Assembly (NCBI GenBank): GCA_964529415.1
Contig: CAZGWD010000005.1
Location: forward strand, 124,001-188,000
Direction: 5' to 3'
DNA: 64,000 nt
From: CAYMPH01 sp964529415
GTDB taxonomy: Bacteria > Spirochaetota > UBA4802 > UBA5550
The notes below the pieces were generated by a model. The model was given only the letters and a program-made list of their open reading frames with translations, had not been told where the DNA came from and did no database searches. This document shows positions 43,001 through 51,840 of the stretch, piece after piece. Position numbers and translations under genes: made by a program. The stretch's first letter is position 1; each line of letters opens with the position of its first letter.

Positions 43001-43927
43001 ATAATTAAAAATGACGAATCCCTTAAAACAACGCCCGTTATAATGCTTACAGCAGATACAGATCTCATGAATAAAGTGGCAGGCCTTGAGAACGGCGCCG
43101 ACGACTATCTGCATAAACCATTTAATTCATTGGAACTTATGACGCGCATCTCATCTTTGCTGAAAAATTATGAATATCAGCAGATCATAAGCCGTCGCAA
43201 CGCTGACATTGAAAGAGAACTTGAGGTGGCCCGCCAGCTCCAGGAAAGACTTCTTCCATCATCAATGCCTGAAGTTTCCGGTTTCCATGAATATGCAGTA
43301 TATATTCCAATGGACAAGGTCGGAGGTGATTTCTACAGCATTGAATTGCATGAAAATTTACTGGATATATTTATAGCCGATGTTTCCGGACATGGACTTC
43401 CCGGAGCATTTCTTGCATCTGTAACCAAAATGGGTCTCGAGAACATACCATCGCGAACTGCTCCGGTGAAAGTTCTTAATCTGCTCAACAATGTTATTAA
43501 CCGGCATACTGTTAACAGCAATTTTGTAACAGCATTCTATGCTGTCATTGATATAAATACAAGGATAATGAAATATTCAAATGCGGGGCATACCCCGACA
43601 ATTCTGTACCGGCAAAAAACCGGTGAATTCATCGAACTGAGAAGCAAAGGAACAATTCTCGGCTTTCTAAATAAAATTGAACTTGAAGAAAAAATAATTC
43701 AGCTTGAGTCCAATGACCGCATTGTTTTCTATACGGATGGAATCACCGAATGTACAAGTCCCGCGAATGAAATGTTTAATGAAATCCGGTTTCGAAAGAC
43801 AATCAGGGAACAATCGGGTAAAACTGCAGAGGAATTCTCCAATGAACTTTTGCATGAACTGGAAAGATTCAAGGGAGAAAATAAATTTGATGATGATATT
43901 ACTATGGTTGTGCTGGACGTGCTTTAA
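40073..43927 (+). CDS. Membrane hybrid sensor: 7TM, PAS repeats, histidine kinase, receiver and SpoIIE phosphatase
   Basis: 1284 aa. N-terminal seven-segment membrane sensor (residues 1-240), then a PAS-like domain (about 245-345) and two further PAS/PAC units that are near-duplicates of each other (YRLVMENINDAVFICRLDGHLKYMSPSM and LFQQLMENVSDCVFICRQDGHFIYFNPA). A HisKA H-box ISHEIRTPLT is at about 635 with the HATPase after it (NLLSNALKF, DTGEGIPE, GTGIGLALAKEL). A receiver domain has VVDDNEDM and phospho-acceptor TDVMMP near 961. The C-terminal PP2C/SpoIIE domain has VGGDFYS, DVSGHGLPGA, YTDGITEC and DDDITMVV, all metal ligands intact. It thus links a phosphorelay to dephosphorylation of STAS antagonists. 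A TTGACA lies about 45 bp upstream. Confidence 0.93.
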   Translation: MNLLTLINLISSFIYISLGIYCHNAGKLEPESKTNKLFSILCLCFAVWGFSFAFLHSSESKNEIEIWYNISSIGWCLFSGFVIHLNLLMTGKESVFKNKWIYIPIYLPGIIFIIKEFTGNLYAKDFIRIGYGYSEIPDAAGIWFWLFIIHQTACELLGMYLLFTWGKRSHIKREKKLATALITTSGISLIIAFTSDILLPAVNIFILPAMSPVFILIWGYGLWYSISRYKFMSLNRSFTSDEIASRMKDLFFILDLDGNIVKINHQVIDFLGLDEKKILKTSFQNILTNKETLIKKLQSLTESNAMRFENINEFNTLKNGSIPVKISGSLLMDKFGDPVGVVIIASDLREKIQLQLEMKERAYSMDALRESQERYRLVMENINDAVFICRLDGHLKYMSPSMFRLTGYSVDEMVNAHYLHFIRKDYRKREHDLYTKQVQEDLEVTEHEYPFIVKGGAAIWVGQSVRMVKNNEGNIEFFGVIRDISERKAAEEALLKNEMLFQQLMENVSDCVFICRQDGHFIYFNPAITRIIGYHTNDLIGKHFLAIVHPEYREQQKKFYLKQVSENIETTYYEFPIVAKNDETIWVGQTVRMIRNNEDEIEFYGITRDITFIKKAEDARRELEEAKTRFFANISHEIRTPLTLMLGPIESVLQGDYGREIGNDFFKSLHRNTLSLLKLVNNLLDFSKIDAGKMSLRVQKEDIVAFTRHYLSSIKLAGKSKNINLNFKSSAESIMLFFDPQRMDKVIMNLLSNALKFTVNGGTISMTISEDDDNVRISVIDTGEGIPEKSLSAVFDRFSQADTTSTRKHEGTGIGLALAKELAELHGGSISVESRFIDKYPHNHGSTFTVIIPKGIAHFENRTNIIFNEKSNLDDYVKDYRLIGISELEDSKDNEPDSNDCSDSDDLQPNGNQKTILVVDDNEDMRNFLKILLQNHYRVITADNGEAGISCMRKIKPDLIVTDVMMPVMNGFEMTAIIKNDESLKTTPVIMLTADTDLMNKVAGLENGADDYLHKPFNSLELMTRISSLLKNYEYQQIISRRNADIERELEVARQLQERLLPSSMPEVSGFHEYAVYIPMDKVGGDFYSIELHENLLDIFIADVSGHGLPGAFLASVTKMGLENIPSRTAPVKVLNLLNNVINRHTVNSNFVTAFYAVIDINTRIMKYSNAGHTPTILYRQKTGEFIELRSKGTILGFLNKIELEEKIIQLESNDRIVFYTDGITECTSPANEMFNEIRFRKTIREQSGKTAEEFSNELLHELERFKGENKFDDDITMVVLDVL

Positions 43928-43931
43928 ATAA

Positions 43932-43965
43932 AAAAATACGCGATTATCACAAAGCGCGTATTTTT
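43932..43965. terminator. Bidirectional terminator between convergent genes
   Basis: AAAAATACGCG and CGCGTATTTTT form an 11-bp stem with a 12-base loop. The A-run and T-run at the stem ends let it work on both strands, serving the hybrid sensor gene and the convergent speE-type fusion. Confidence 0.75.
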
Positions 43966-43998
43966 GAAGATTTAATAATTAAATGTATTTCAATCTGC

Positions 43999-45036
43999 CT
44001 ATTTAATTCCGAATCCGAAACTCCACCTGTTAATATATGAAGGAACATATATTGATGTTGTTTCACAATCATGAAACAGTTCATTTATTTTACCGTAGTA
44101 ATTTTCCACCTGGTTTTTTGCAATATCCGTAGCGCCAATCTGGGCTGCAATCACACCGCCCTTTTTTAACACTCTGTGAATTTCATGAAGATTTGTAATA
44201 ATCAGCCTGTATGCATAATCAGTCAGATCTGCAAATACAACGTCCTGTGAATTATCCGGAATTTTTTTTATTGTTTCAAATGCATCGCCTGAAATTATTT
44301 TAACTCTCTGATCATCAAAAGCGCCGTTCGAAACAGTAGGCAGATATTTTCTGGAAAGCTCAATCACCTCATCATCAAGTTCAAGTATAACAGCTTCTGA
44401 ACAATTATATTTTAAAACTTCTCTTGCAATACCGCCGTCGCCGCCGCCTAAAATAAGCACGTTTGCTTTATCTTTTTTATCGAACATTTCAAAAGCTTTT
44501 TGCGCAAATGGTTCATGATATAAATTCTCATCTTTGACGCAGAGATTCATTTCATCGTTGCAGAAAAGACAGTTTCCGAGATCGTGCACTTTAAGTATCT
44601 TGATATCCTGCCCTGCTTTTGTTTTCACGTGAGCTACTTCCTCATCAACTATATAACCGCCATAGTATCCTTCTTTTTCGTATATATCCTCCATGATATA
44701 ACCGCGTTTCAAAGAATGCGTTTTCACCTGTTCCGGTTTATAATATTTCCGGAGAACCTCAACTGAAATTGCCGGGCTTATCGGACCGCATGTGAAATAA
44801 TCAAAACTGATGAAATTGATTTCAGGAAAGGTATGATAACTTATATGGCTTGTGGAAAGCAGTGCGACAAAGGTTACGCCGCTTGGATCGAATTTATGGT
44901 AGGCAATATTAAGAATTTCAGTTGCTGTAAGGCTTACAATTTCCTCTGTAGCTTTTTTCATGATATCAATATCATCAATGATATCGTGAGGAACCCCTAT
45001 CAATTCAACTACAATGTGTTCACCAATTACTGCCAC
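43999..45036 (-). CDS. S-adenosylmethionine decarboxylase-spermidine synthase fusion
   Basis: 345 aa joining two consecutive polyamine enzymes. The N-terminal part (1-110) is a prokaryotic AdoMet decarboxylase proenzyme: STSHISYHTFPE contains Ser63, which becomes the pyruvoyl group after self-cleavage, and DYFTCG holds the conserved Cys. Canonical enzymes have Glu before that Ser; here it is Thr62. From about 115 on it is spermidine synthase: LYHEPFAQKAF, ILGGGDGGIAREVLKY at 195-210 (AdoMet-type binding loop) and FADLTDYAY, with Asp in the aminopropyl-transfer position. It starts at GTG with an AAGGAG site. Fusion lets decarboxylated AdoMet pass directly to the second enzyme. Confidence 0.93.
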   Translation of the reverse strand: MAVIGEHIVVELIGVPHDIIDDIDIMKKATEEIVSLTATEILNIAYHKFDPSGVTFVALLSTSHISYHTFPEINFISFDYFTCGPISPAISVEVLRKYYKPEQVKTHSLKRGYIMEDIYEKEGYYGGYIVDEEVAHVKTKAGQDIKILKVHDLGNCLFCNDEMNLCVKDENLYHEPFAQKAFEMFDKKDKANVLILGGGDGGIAREVLKYNCSEAVILELDDEVIELSRKYLPTVSNGAFDDQRVKIISGDAFETIKKIPDNSQDVVFADLTDYAYRLIITNLHEIHRVLKKGGVIAAQIGATDIAKNQVENYYGKINELFHDCETTSIYVPSYINRWSFGFGIK

Positions 45037-45423
45037 CTGATTCTCCTTAAAAAATTAATTTAAATTGGGCTTTTATAAATCCAACCCACAAGGGAAATGC
45101 CGAAATTGTTTCTGTAAATCCCTTATCTTATTATCGTGGCAAGATAAAACCGCGCCAAAAGATTAAATTAACAACACATTGTATCAGGATCGCGCTGTCA
45201 TTATTAAATCCCTGAATTCTATTCTTATAAATTTATTTAACAGATTGTTAATAAAGAATATCAGCCAGAGCATTGTCAAAAATATCACATCATTAAATCG
45301 CCTGATAATGGATAACTAAAAAAAATAAATCCCGTTTTTATCAGATATTAACCATTTTTAAAACAGTGCTAAAAAAATCCAGTATTAATTTTCAGGAGAT
45401 GATTATTTATTAAAAAAATTTCC
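45037..45423. other. Non-coding interval upstream of the AdoMetDC-spermidine synthase gene
   Basis: About 390 bp. Close to the reverse-strand gene, AAGGGA (45090-45095) and TCCCTT (45119-45124) could pair in its leader, and a smaller TTGG/CCCAA hairpin follows, so a structured 5' UTR is possible. It fits no riboswitch class I know by eye. The left part is A/T-rich without further features. Confidence 0.35.
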
Positions 45424-46143
45424 TTATTTTGATAATAACTCGTGGTCTTTTATTTCAACATCTATCGCCATTTTTTTATTCGGAAAAAACACCGGAACAT
45501 GTATAAATATTTCAATCTGGCTTTTAACCACAACAGGTAAATTTTCCATAGTTTTATACTTTGTGTTTATTGAAAAAGCCTGTACTCCTTTTTCAAGCGC
45601 CGCAGGCGCTCCCTCGAAAGCAACAAGATTCAGCTCTTTTTTGGAAACAAACATGTTTCCTGAATAATGACGCGTTGTTTTCTGCTTTGGTATTATATTT
45701 AGCACATAACAATCAATTTCATTGATTTTTTTCGTGCCTGTAATTTCAATTGAATACCGCTCCCGGCCTTTATCATCAAAAACAGGATAAAACTGCAGCT
45801 GTTTCCGCTCTGTAAATTTTGATGCAGGCTGTTCCTGCCCATTTTTAATAAATTTTATAACATGAACAGGTTCCGGAGAACCATTAAAATCATTTTTAAT
45901 TTTAACAAGCGATTCAGTAGTCTCTATCTGCGCTCCGGTTTTTGAATCAGTCATTTTAAAATTTGTTGATCTGAGTCCGAGAAAACCGGAATATTTTCTG
46001 AAAGCCGGTTCCATTTTATTATAGATCCCGTCTATTATTTTTTTTGATTCTTCCGCAGTAACTGATTCACCGGCAAATAAAGAAGATGATGCTATTGCGT
46101 AAATAAATAAAGATAAAAATATTTTTTTCATAAATTTTACCAT
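45424..46143 (-). CDS. Exported protein, LolA/outer-membrane-lipoprotein-sorting-like
   Basis: 239 aa with a signal peptide (KKIFLSLFIYAIASSSLFAG). The mature part looks like one long beta-sandwich with IETTESLVKIKNDFNGS, LQFYPVFDDKGRERYSIEITGTKKINEIDCYVLNIIPK and NMFVSKKELNLVAFEG, in the manner of LolA-like or DUF4292-type half-barrels that bind lipids. The assignment is by pattern only. The ATG in use has no strong site; the fifth codon is also ATG. Confidence 0.5.
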   Translation of the reverse strand: MVKFMKKIFLSLFIYAIASSSLFAGESVTAEESKKIIDGIYNKMEPAFRKYSGFLGLRSTNFKMTDSKTGAQIETTESLVKIKNDFNGSPEPVHVIKFIKNGQEQPASKFTERKQLQFYPVFDDKGRERYSIEITGTKKINEIDCYVLNIIPKQKTTRHYSGNMFVSKKELNLVAFEGAPAALEKGVQAFSINTKYKTMENLPVVVKSQIEIFIHVPVFFPNKKMAIDVEIKDHELLSK

Positions 46144-46347
46144 TTAGCTTTATTATTAATTCTTTCATAAATTATCACCATTGATATCAATTGTCCATTA
46201 AAAAAAATATTTATAATAAAAAACATACAGGATTAAGACCAATTTTTTTATTATTGACAGTCAAATAACAATCCCGGGAAATTATTTTTACACCCTCGCA
46301 AAGACTCGAGGGAATCATTACAGGAGAAAGCATTCCAATAAATCAAA

Positions 46348-47907
46348 ATGAATATAAAAAAAATACTACTGATAAATCCTCCATATCCTTTTGAAGAATC
46401 GCCATCTCCTCCACTTGGTCTTTCTTATTTAGCAGGGTTTCTCTTAAAAGAAGGATTTGAAGTTAAAATTGCAGATTTTGTTATAAATCTTTTCTCCGAA
46501 TCAAAACTGAATGCAATTATAAATGAATTCAAACCGGACGTAATAGGTTCAACCGGAGTTACAATGAATATAAAACCTGCCATTTCAATCCTTGGGCTGT
46601 GCAGAAAAATTTATCCTCAGGCAATGATAGTTCTCGGCGGACCGCACGTTACATTCGATGCTGAAGCAATACTCAAAGAAAATTCATTTGTTGATATCAT
46701 TGTCCGCAGAGAAGGGGAGCTGACTTTTACCGAGCTTCTAAAACAGAAATCACCACTTGAAAATATACCCGGAATTTCCTACAGAAATTCAACTTCCATC
46801 AAACATAATCCGGATAGGCCTTTTATCGAGGACATCAACATTCTTCCTTTTCCGGCAAGAGATATTATAGAACTGTCAAAATACAGGGCTCTCGGCATGC
46901 CCATCAACATGATTACATCCAGGGGATGCCCGTTTGACTGCATCTTTTGTGTCGGATCAAAAATGGTTGGAAAAAAAGTCAGGTATTACGATACTGCAAG
47001 AGTTGTTGATGAATTTGAGATGCTTTCAAAAATGGGATTCAACCAGATAAACATAGCTGATGATCTTTTCACCTCTAATAAAAAAAGATGCACTGCAATC
47101 TGCGAAGAAATAATCAGAAGAAAAATAAACCATCCCTGGACTGCATTTGCAAGAGTTGACACTGTTTCAGAAGAGCTTCTCACAATTATGAAAAAATCCG
47201 GGTGCACAACTCTCTGCTTCGGAATTGAAAGCGGGAATCAGAAAATTCTTGATACTGTTAAGAAAAAAACGAGCCTTGATCTATGCAGAAAGGCTGTTGA
47301 TATCTGCAATAAAACAGGAATTACACCAATGGCTGCGTACATTCTCGGCCTGCCCGGTGAAACGCCCGAAACAATAGAGGAAACACTTGAATTCGCGTCC
47401 AGGCTGAACAAGCTGTACGGCTTTCACATTCTTTCTCCGTTTCCCGGAACTGAAGTCCTTGAAAATGCAGATCAATACGGTCTCAGGATTCTTACAAAAG
47501 ACTGGGATATGTTTGATGCAAATCAGGCTGTAACTGAATCAGATACAATCTCAAAAGATGAAATTGATGCAGTTTATAAAAAATTCAACAGCGGTATAGA
47601 TAAATATGTTAAAGGCGTGATCTCAAGAGAGGAAAGCGGAGCAGCAATATCTGCAGATGAAAAATCAATGGTAAACAATATCAGATCCATTGTACTTATT
47701 AAAAAAATAATTGATTTGGAACTATTTGAAAAATTTACAAACAGCGATATAAAAGAAAAATCGAAGGACAGTCTTGCGGAGTTCATCAATACTGAAACTC
47801 AGGTTGATAAAAATCTGATCCAGAATAGAATAGAATGGCTGATTAAAACAAAGTCAATTGAAATCAGAAATGAAAATTCAGATTTTAAAGTTCAATGGGC
47901 TGATTAA
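46348..47907 (+). CDS. B12-binding radical SAM protein
   Basis: 519 aa. The N-terminal cobalamin-binding Rossmann fold (PPLGLSYLAGFLLKEGFEVKIADF, VIVLGGPHVTFDAEAIL-type region, with no DxHxxG) spans about 1-150. The radical SAM core starts at SRGCPFDCIFC (CxxxCxxC cluster ligands near 195) and continues with INIADDLFTSNKKR and GIESGNQKILDTVKKK. The last 120 residues are a helical extension. This is the large BchE/HpnP-like group of methyltransferases and cyclases; the substrate is unknown. The GGAGAAAG site lies an unusually long 18 bases before ATG, but an upstream stop excludes an earlier start. Neighbouring genes give no pathway. Confidence 0.88.
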   Translation: MNIKKILLINPPYPFEESPSPPLGLSYLAGFLLKEGFEVKIADFVINLFSESKLNAIINEFKPDVIGSTGVTMNIKPAISILGLCRKIYPQAMIVLGGPHVTFDAEAILKENSFVDIIVRREGELTFTELLKQKSPLENIPGISYRNSTSIKHNPDRPFIEDINILPFPARDIIELSKYRALGMPINMITSRGCPFDCIFCVGSKMVGKKVRYYDTARVVDEFEMLSKMGFNQINIADDLFTSNKKRCTAICEEIIRRKINHPWTAFARVDTVSEELLTIMKKSGCTTLCFGIESGNQKILDTVKKKTSLDLCRKAVDICNKTGITPMAAYILGLPGETPETIEETLEFASRLNKLYGFHILSPFPGTEVLENADQYGLRILTKDWDMFDANQAVTESDTISKDEIDAVYKKFNSGIDKYVKGVISREESGAAISADEKSMVNNIRSIVLIKKIIDLELFEKFTNSDIKEKSKDSLAEFINTETQVDKNLIQNRIEWLIKTKSIEIRNENSDFKVQWAD

Positions 47908-47950
47908 AAAAATAATCACCTTATAAAACTAATACTTACAATATCATAAA

Positions 47951-48256
47951 GCCCCCTGTCCCCCGAAGGGGGCACGTGATAAATAATCATTTCCTCGATA
48001 ATTCGTATTTTATCATTACCGTAACATTATCAATATTGTTTAATACATCTTCATCCTCAATACAGTTCATAACTTTTTTCGGAATTGATCACTCTGTTCC
48101 GTAGATCTCTTGCAAGGTCAACTTAATAGGCAGGTGTTATATTTTTTTAATTCAAATAAATCACTGTTATTTTTCTTGTATATGCCCCCTTCGGGGGACA
48201 GGAGGCTTGGACTAAAGAATTATTATTTTTCCTGAGAATCCATAAAGAGCATAAAA
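47951..48256 (-). pseudogene. DUF559-type element, degenerate copy C
   Basis: Both ends here have the same type of hairpin: GCCCCCTGTCCCCCGAAGG at the left and GCCCCCTTCGGGGGACAGG at the right, in inverted orientation, then the tail shared with A and B. On the reverse strand the remnant reads VDLARDLRNRVINSEKSY in one frame and IEDEDVLNNIDNVTVMIKYE in another, with a stop between, so the gene is broken. It fills the gap between the radical SAM gene and the SpoIIE gene. Confidence 0.7.
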
Positions 48257-48262
48257 AAACTT

Positions 48263-50431
48263 TCAGACTATTTTAAATACAAGTACAAACACATCAGAGC
48301 TTGGAGCTGCCATTCCCATAAATGTTTCGAAAGAGTTTTTTATCCTTTCTGATATTTCAGAAGGTTTTCTGACCCTGTTATCCGCAACAAGCTTTCTTAA
48401 CCTTGAGAGGCTGAAATCATTGCCTTCCTGATTTCTCGAGCTTACGAAAGATTTAGAGTAGAGAATTCCTATATCACCCCGAAGAAGATTGGTCCGCCCT
48501 ATACCGTAACTGCTTCTCGGGTCATTGCCGAGTGGAACGCCCTCTGTATCAAGTGAATCAAAATTATTCTTGTCAATCCTGAAAACTTCAAGCGGAGGAA
48601 AGCCTGCGTTTGTGTACATTAATTTCATGGATTTAATATCATAATAAAAATACTGCGATGTAACAAGACCGGGATTTCCTTTTGCATATTCATAAATTAC
48701 CCGGTTCAGCTTCTGCATAACAGTGAAAGTTGATGGCGCTTCGTTAATTGATGTCTGGAAAGCGGCCCTGAGTAAAACAGAATACAGGGCAGTATTAATG
48801 CCTACTCCGGAAATATCTGTAGCAATAACGCCTACACCCTGCCCGCTCGGTCTTACAAAATCGAAATAATTGCTTTCATCGGAATATTTCGGTATATAGA
48901 ATGCACCGAATTTTATGCTGCTTAAATTCGGCAATGACTGGGGAATTGTTTTCGTCTGCAGCTCTGATGAAAGGACTACTGTTCTTGATATATACTGATC
49001 TTCAATTGACTTTTTATATGTGATGGAAATTGAAATAAACGAGTTGCAGTTTTTCATGAAAAATTCAAGCTCTTTCATCTCATCCGGATTAAATCCGTCG
49101 AGTGATTCCTTCTCTCCAAGACAGATAATGCCGAAAACCCTGCTCTCATGATAGATTGGCATGATAATTTTAATGCCGTTTTCCAGAAAAAACTTTAAGA
49201 AATTTTCTCTTTCATCATCCAGCTTATGATCCTCTGAATAAACCCGTTCAAGCCTCAGAATATCCTGATTTTTCACAAACCATCTGATGATATCAGCATT
49301 ACGCTCAACCGGCTGAACACTGACATCATTTTCAGAAAAACGGGAATAATATACTTCATATCTGCGGGTCTTGTCATCAAGAATCATAAAAAATGTTTTT
49401 TTCAGGTGGAGGTTGTCATGAAGAATGTCAACAGCACGTTTTACAACTGAATCAAAATCTTTCAGCTTTTCAATATCAGCAATAAAACTCTTAACCATAC
49501 TCTCGAATTCATATGTTCTTTTTAAAAACACCCTGTCAATTACAGGCTGTATAAAAATAGACACCAATAGAAAAAGTCCTGCTACAGATCCTGCAATTAT
49601 ATGAGATTCAACCCGGTTTAAAGAAAAATAATTATTATGATAAATATAATAAACTCCGGCAATCGGAATAAGTATTACAGCAGCCATAAGAGAATACATG
49701 GCCATTTTTTTCAGCGTTGTCTTGATATCCATCAAGTTGTAGGTTGATGTTGAATAAAAAACCGATATGACTATAAACGTAGCAGAAAGTGAAGCGCCGC
49801 TTATGTAGAATTCCGAAATATTGAAAAATCTCGGGAGAATCAATGAACCGATAGAACCTGCTGTAAGTGCAAAAGATGTTCCAAGAAATGTATATCTTAT
49901 CTGCAGCTTGTAAAAATCCACTCTGGTTTTGATATATTTCCTTGCAAAGTTTCCAATTCCGAGAAGAAGATATATAAGCGATATAATCAGGTATATATCA
50001 TAAAACCTTACAGTACCGAAGGTGATTGTATAATCCCTGTTGAGAATTCCATTCTCGAAATATGCCCTGGTGATTGAAAAATCAGTAAATACGATTATTA
50101 TTCCAACAATATAAGCAGGAATAAGAAAAATGGGTATAAGATAAAATGGCAGATTCCTGTCTGTCTTGGGAAAAACAAAAGACATTGCAAAAGTTCCGGA
50201 GAATGTTAAAATAGTTGATAACTGGGTAACCCTGTTTATCTGTGTTAAATATTTACTGTCAGGCAAAAAATATGCCATGAACATTGTAATTATTATACCA
50301 AAACCGCAGAACATCCAGTATGCCAGATACCGGTTTACTGTACTTTTATAATCCCTTACAAGCATAAGTATTACAAGAAACAGCAAAAACATTGAAGAGA
50401 GAAATGATATGATCAGGGATAAAGTATACAT
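48263..50431 (-). CDS. Membrane GAF-SpoIIE-type protein with degenerate phosphatase site
   Basis: 722 aa. Residues 1-320 hold about nine hydrophobic segments (7TM-type sensor plus extra helices), then a GAF domain (about 335-480: FDSVVKRAVDILHDNLHLKKTFFMILDD), a coiled linker and a SpoIIE-like PP2C fold (about 505-722). DISGVGINTALYSVLL and the final SSDVFVLVF fit the fold, but GGDFYD is ESNYFDF and the FTDGxxE loop is YSKSFVS, so metal ligands are lost. It may be a sensor without phosphatase activity or with altered chemistry. It is transcribed opposite to the small sensor that follows. Confidence 0.85.
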   Translation of the reverse strand: MYTLSLIISFLSSMFLLFLVILMLVRDYKSTVNRYLAYWMFCGFGIIITMFMAYFLPDSKYLTQINRVTQLSTILTFSGTFAMSFVFPKTDRNLPFYLIPIFLIPAYIVGIIIVFTDFSITRAYFENGILNRDYTITFGTVRFYDIYLIISLIYLLLGIGNFARKYIKTRVDFYKLQIRYTFLGTSFALTAGSIGSLILPRFFNISEFYISGASLSATFIVISVFYSTSTYNLMDIKTTLKKMAMYSLMAAVILIPIAGVYYIYHNNYFSLNRVESHIIAGSVAGLFLLVSIFIQPVIDRVFLKRTYEFESMVKSFIADIEKLKDFDSVVKRAVDILHDNLHLKKTFFMILDDKTRRYEVYYSRFSENDVSVQPVERNADIIRWFVKNQDILRLERVYSEDHKLDDERENFLKFFLENGIKIIMPIYHESRVFGIICLGEKESLDGFNPDEMKELEFFMKNCNSFISISITYKKSIEDQYISRTVVLSSELQTKTIPQSLPNLSSIKFGAFYIPKYSDESNYFDFVRPSGQGVGVIATDISGVGINTALYSVLLRAAFQTSINEAPSTFTVMQKLNRVIYEYAKGNPGLVTSQYFYYDIKSMKLMYTNAGFPPLEVFRIDKNNFDSLDTEGVPLGNDPRSSYGIGRTNLLRGDIGILYSKSFVSSRNQEGNDFSLSRLRKLVADNRVRKPSEISERIKNSFETFMGMAAPSSDVFVLVFKIV

Positions 50432-50557
50432 TCAATTCACCTTAATTTTCTTTTTTAAAATCATTGACTAATATAATAATGGATCAATATTTATCCTGTC
50501 TATTACATCGGCTTCAGGGGTGCATCAACTCTTAATAATAATAAAAGAGGTATGTTT

Positions 50558-51166
50558 ATGGGATTGACAAGAAAAAAATATGTTCTGGATAAAAAATTTC
50601 AATTCAGTATTTCAATAAAAGCAATTATTCTTCCGCTTATAACAACTCTTGCAATTTCAGCTGTTCTGCTGTATTTTGCAAATAAAAATAATAATTTAAT
50701 CGATGTTAACAATAAGCATATCACAAATATCATTGAAAACCAGGATGAGATGATAGATATGTTTTTATCAACCCCGGCCCTGCAGAACTCAAAAAATCCG
50801 CTGATAAAAAACGGTGACGCCACCTTCAAACAGAATATAGGCAGGTTGAAAAAAATAAGCGACAACAGTGTAGTAGTTACAAAAAATTCAAGCATGGTAT
50901 TTAATTTTCTTGTTGTAATGACCATTTTACAGACTATTATTATTTTCGGGATGTTTATATTCTACACGCACAAAGTTTCCGGGCCTATTCACGTTATGAC
51001 AAACCAGCTCCGAAAAATCAGGTCCGGCAAAGATCCCGAATACAGAGCCCTCAGAAAAAATGATCATCTCAAGGATTTTTATGATGAATTATGGGCCACA
51101 CTCGATCATTTCAACAAAAAGCCTTCTGCAAAAAAATCAGTTAAGAAAGAAACAGGTAAAAAATAA
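50558..51166 (+). CDS. Two-helix membrane protein with HAMP-like segment
   Basis: 202 aa from the second ATG, which has AGAGG 7 bases upstream; the first ATG overlaps that site. It has two membrane helices (IILPLITTLAISAVLLYF; FLVVMTILQTIIIFGMFIF) around a roughly 80-residue external loop, then THKVSGPIHVMTNQLRKIRSGKDPEYRALRKNDHLKDFYDEL, a HAMP-type linker with the P-x-x-x-M/L and Glu/Asp features. No kinase or effector follows, and the end is a lysine-rich tail. It may pair with the SpoIIE or other signalling proteins near it. The isochorismatase-like gene follows 8 bases later. Confidence 0.7.
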   Translation: MGLTRKKYVLDKKFQFSISIKAIILPLITTLAISAVLLYFANKNNNLIDVNNKHITNIIENQDEMIDMFLSTPALQNSKNPLIKNGDATFKQNIGRLKKISDNSVVVTKNSSMVFNFLVVMTILQTIIIFGMFIFYTHKVSGPIHVMTNQLRKIRSGKDPEYRALRKNDHLKDFYDELWATLDHFNKKPSAKKSVKKETGKK

Positions 51167-51174
51167 AAGGTTCA

Positions 51175-51840
51175 ATGCTGTTAACAGATAATACTTATCT
51201 TTTAATTATAGATATGCAGAAGTATTATCTGCTGCCTGAATCCCCATACTGCCGCTATTTCAATTCTGTAAATCCCGGATGCCTCGACTATATTTTAAAC
51301 AGATGCAGCACAGAAGTAATTCCAAACATAAGAAAGCTTATAGACTTCTTTCATCAGACAAACAGAAAAGTCATATATCTGAAGCTCTGTTCCGAAAAAC
51401 AGGACAGATCCGATATTCACAGATTTTTCAGAAACAGCAATTCAAAAGCTGAGAAAGCGGGCTTCAGTAATGTTTACCCATTAAGCACTGACCCCATGGC
51501 AGATATTATTGCAGAAATTCACCCGGCAGAAAATGATATTGTTTTTACTAAAAAAACATTCAGCGGCTTTAATTCAGGCAGCCTTAAAAATTTTCTTGCA
51601 GAAAAAAGCGCTGATTTGCTTATAGTCACAGGTCTTGCAACAAGCCAATGCGTGGAAACTACAGCCAGGGACGCATCCGATGCAGGAATAGACATTATAC
51701 ATATTATTGACGCTCAGGCTGATTATGAAGAGATTTCACATAATGCTTCAATTTTCAGCTCAAGAGGAGTCTGCGGAAATAATATTTACGATACAGAAAC
51801 TTTTTTAAGGGAAGCATATGGAAAAACTAAAACTGGGTGA
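51175..51840 (+). CDS. Isochorismatase-family cysteine hydrolase
   Basis: 221 aa with the nicotinamidase/isochorismatase triad: Asp in IIDMQKYY near residue 14, Lys in FTKKTFSGF near 122-123, and the nucleophile Cys in TGLATSQCVETTARDA near 159. Enzymes of this fold hydrolyse nicotinamide, N-carbamoyl amides, ureidoacrylate or isochorismate; the exact substrate is not clear here. An insertion (about residues 30-45) is longer than in minimal members. The stop overlaps the next small gene by 23 bases. It is in a run with the HAMP-like protein. Confidence 0.85.
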   Translation: MLLTDNTYLLIIDMQKYYLLPESPYCRYFNSVNPGCLDYILNRCSTEVIPNIRKLIDFFHQTNRKVIYLKLCSEKQDRSDIHRFFRNSNSKAEKAGFSNVYPLSTDPMADIIAEIHPAENDIVFTKKTFSGFNSGSLKNFLAEKSADLLIVTGLATSQCVETTARDASDAGIDIIHIIDAQADYEEISHNASIFSSRGVCGNNIYDTETFLREAYGKTKTG

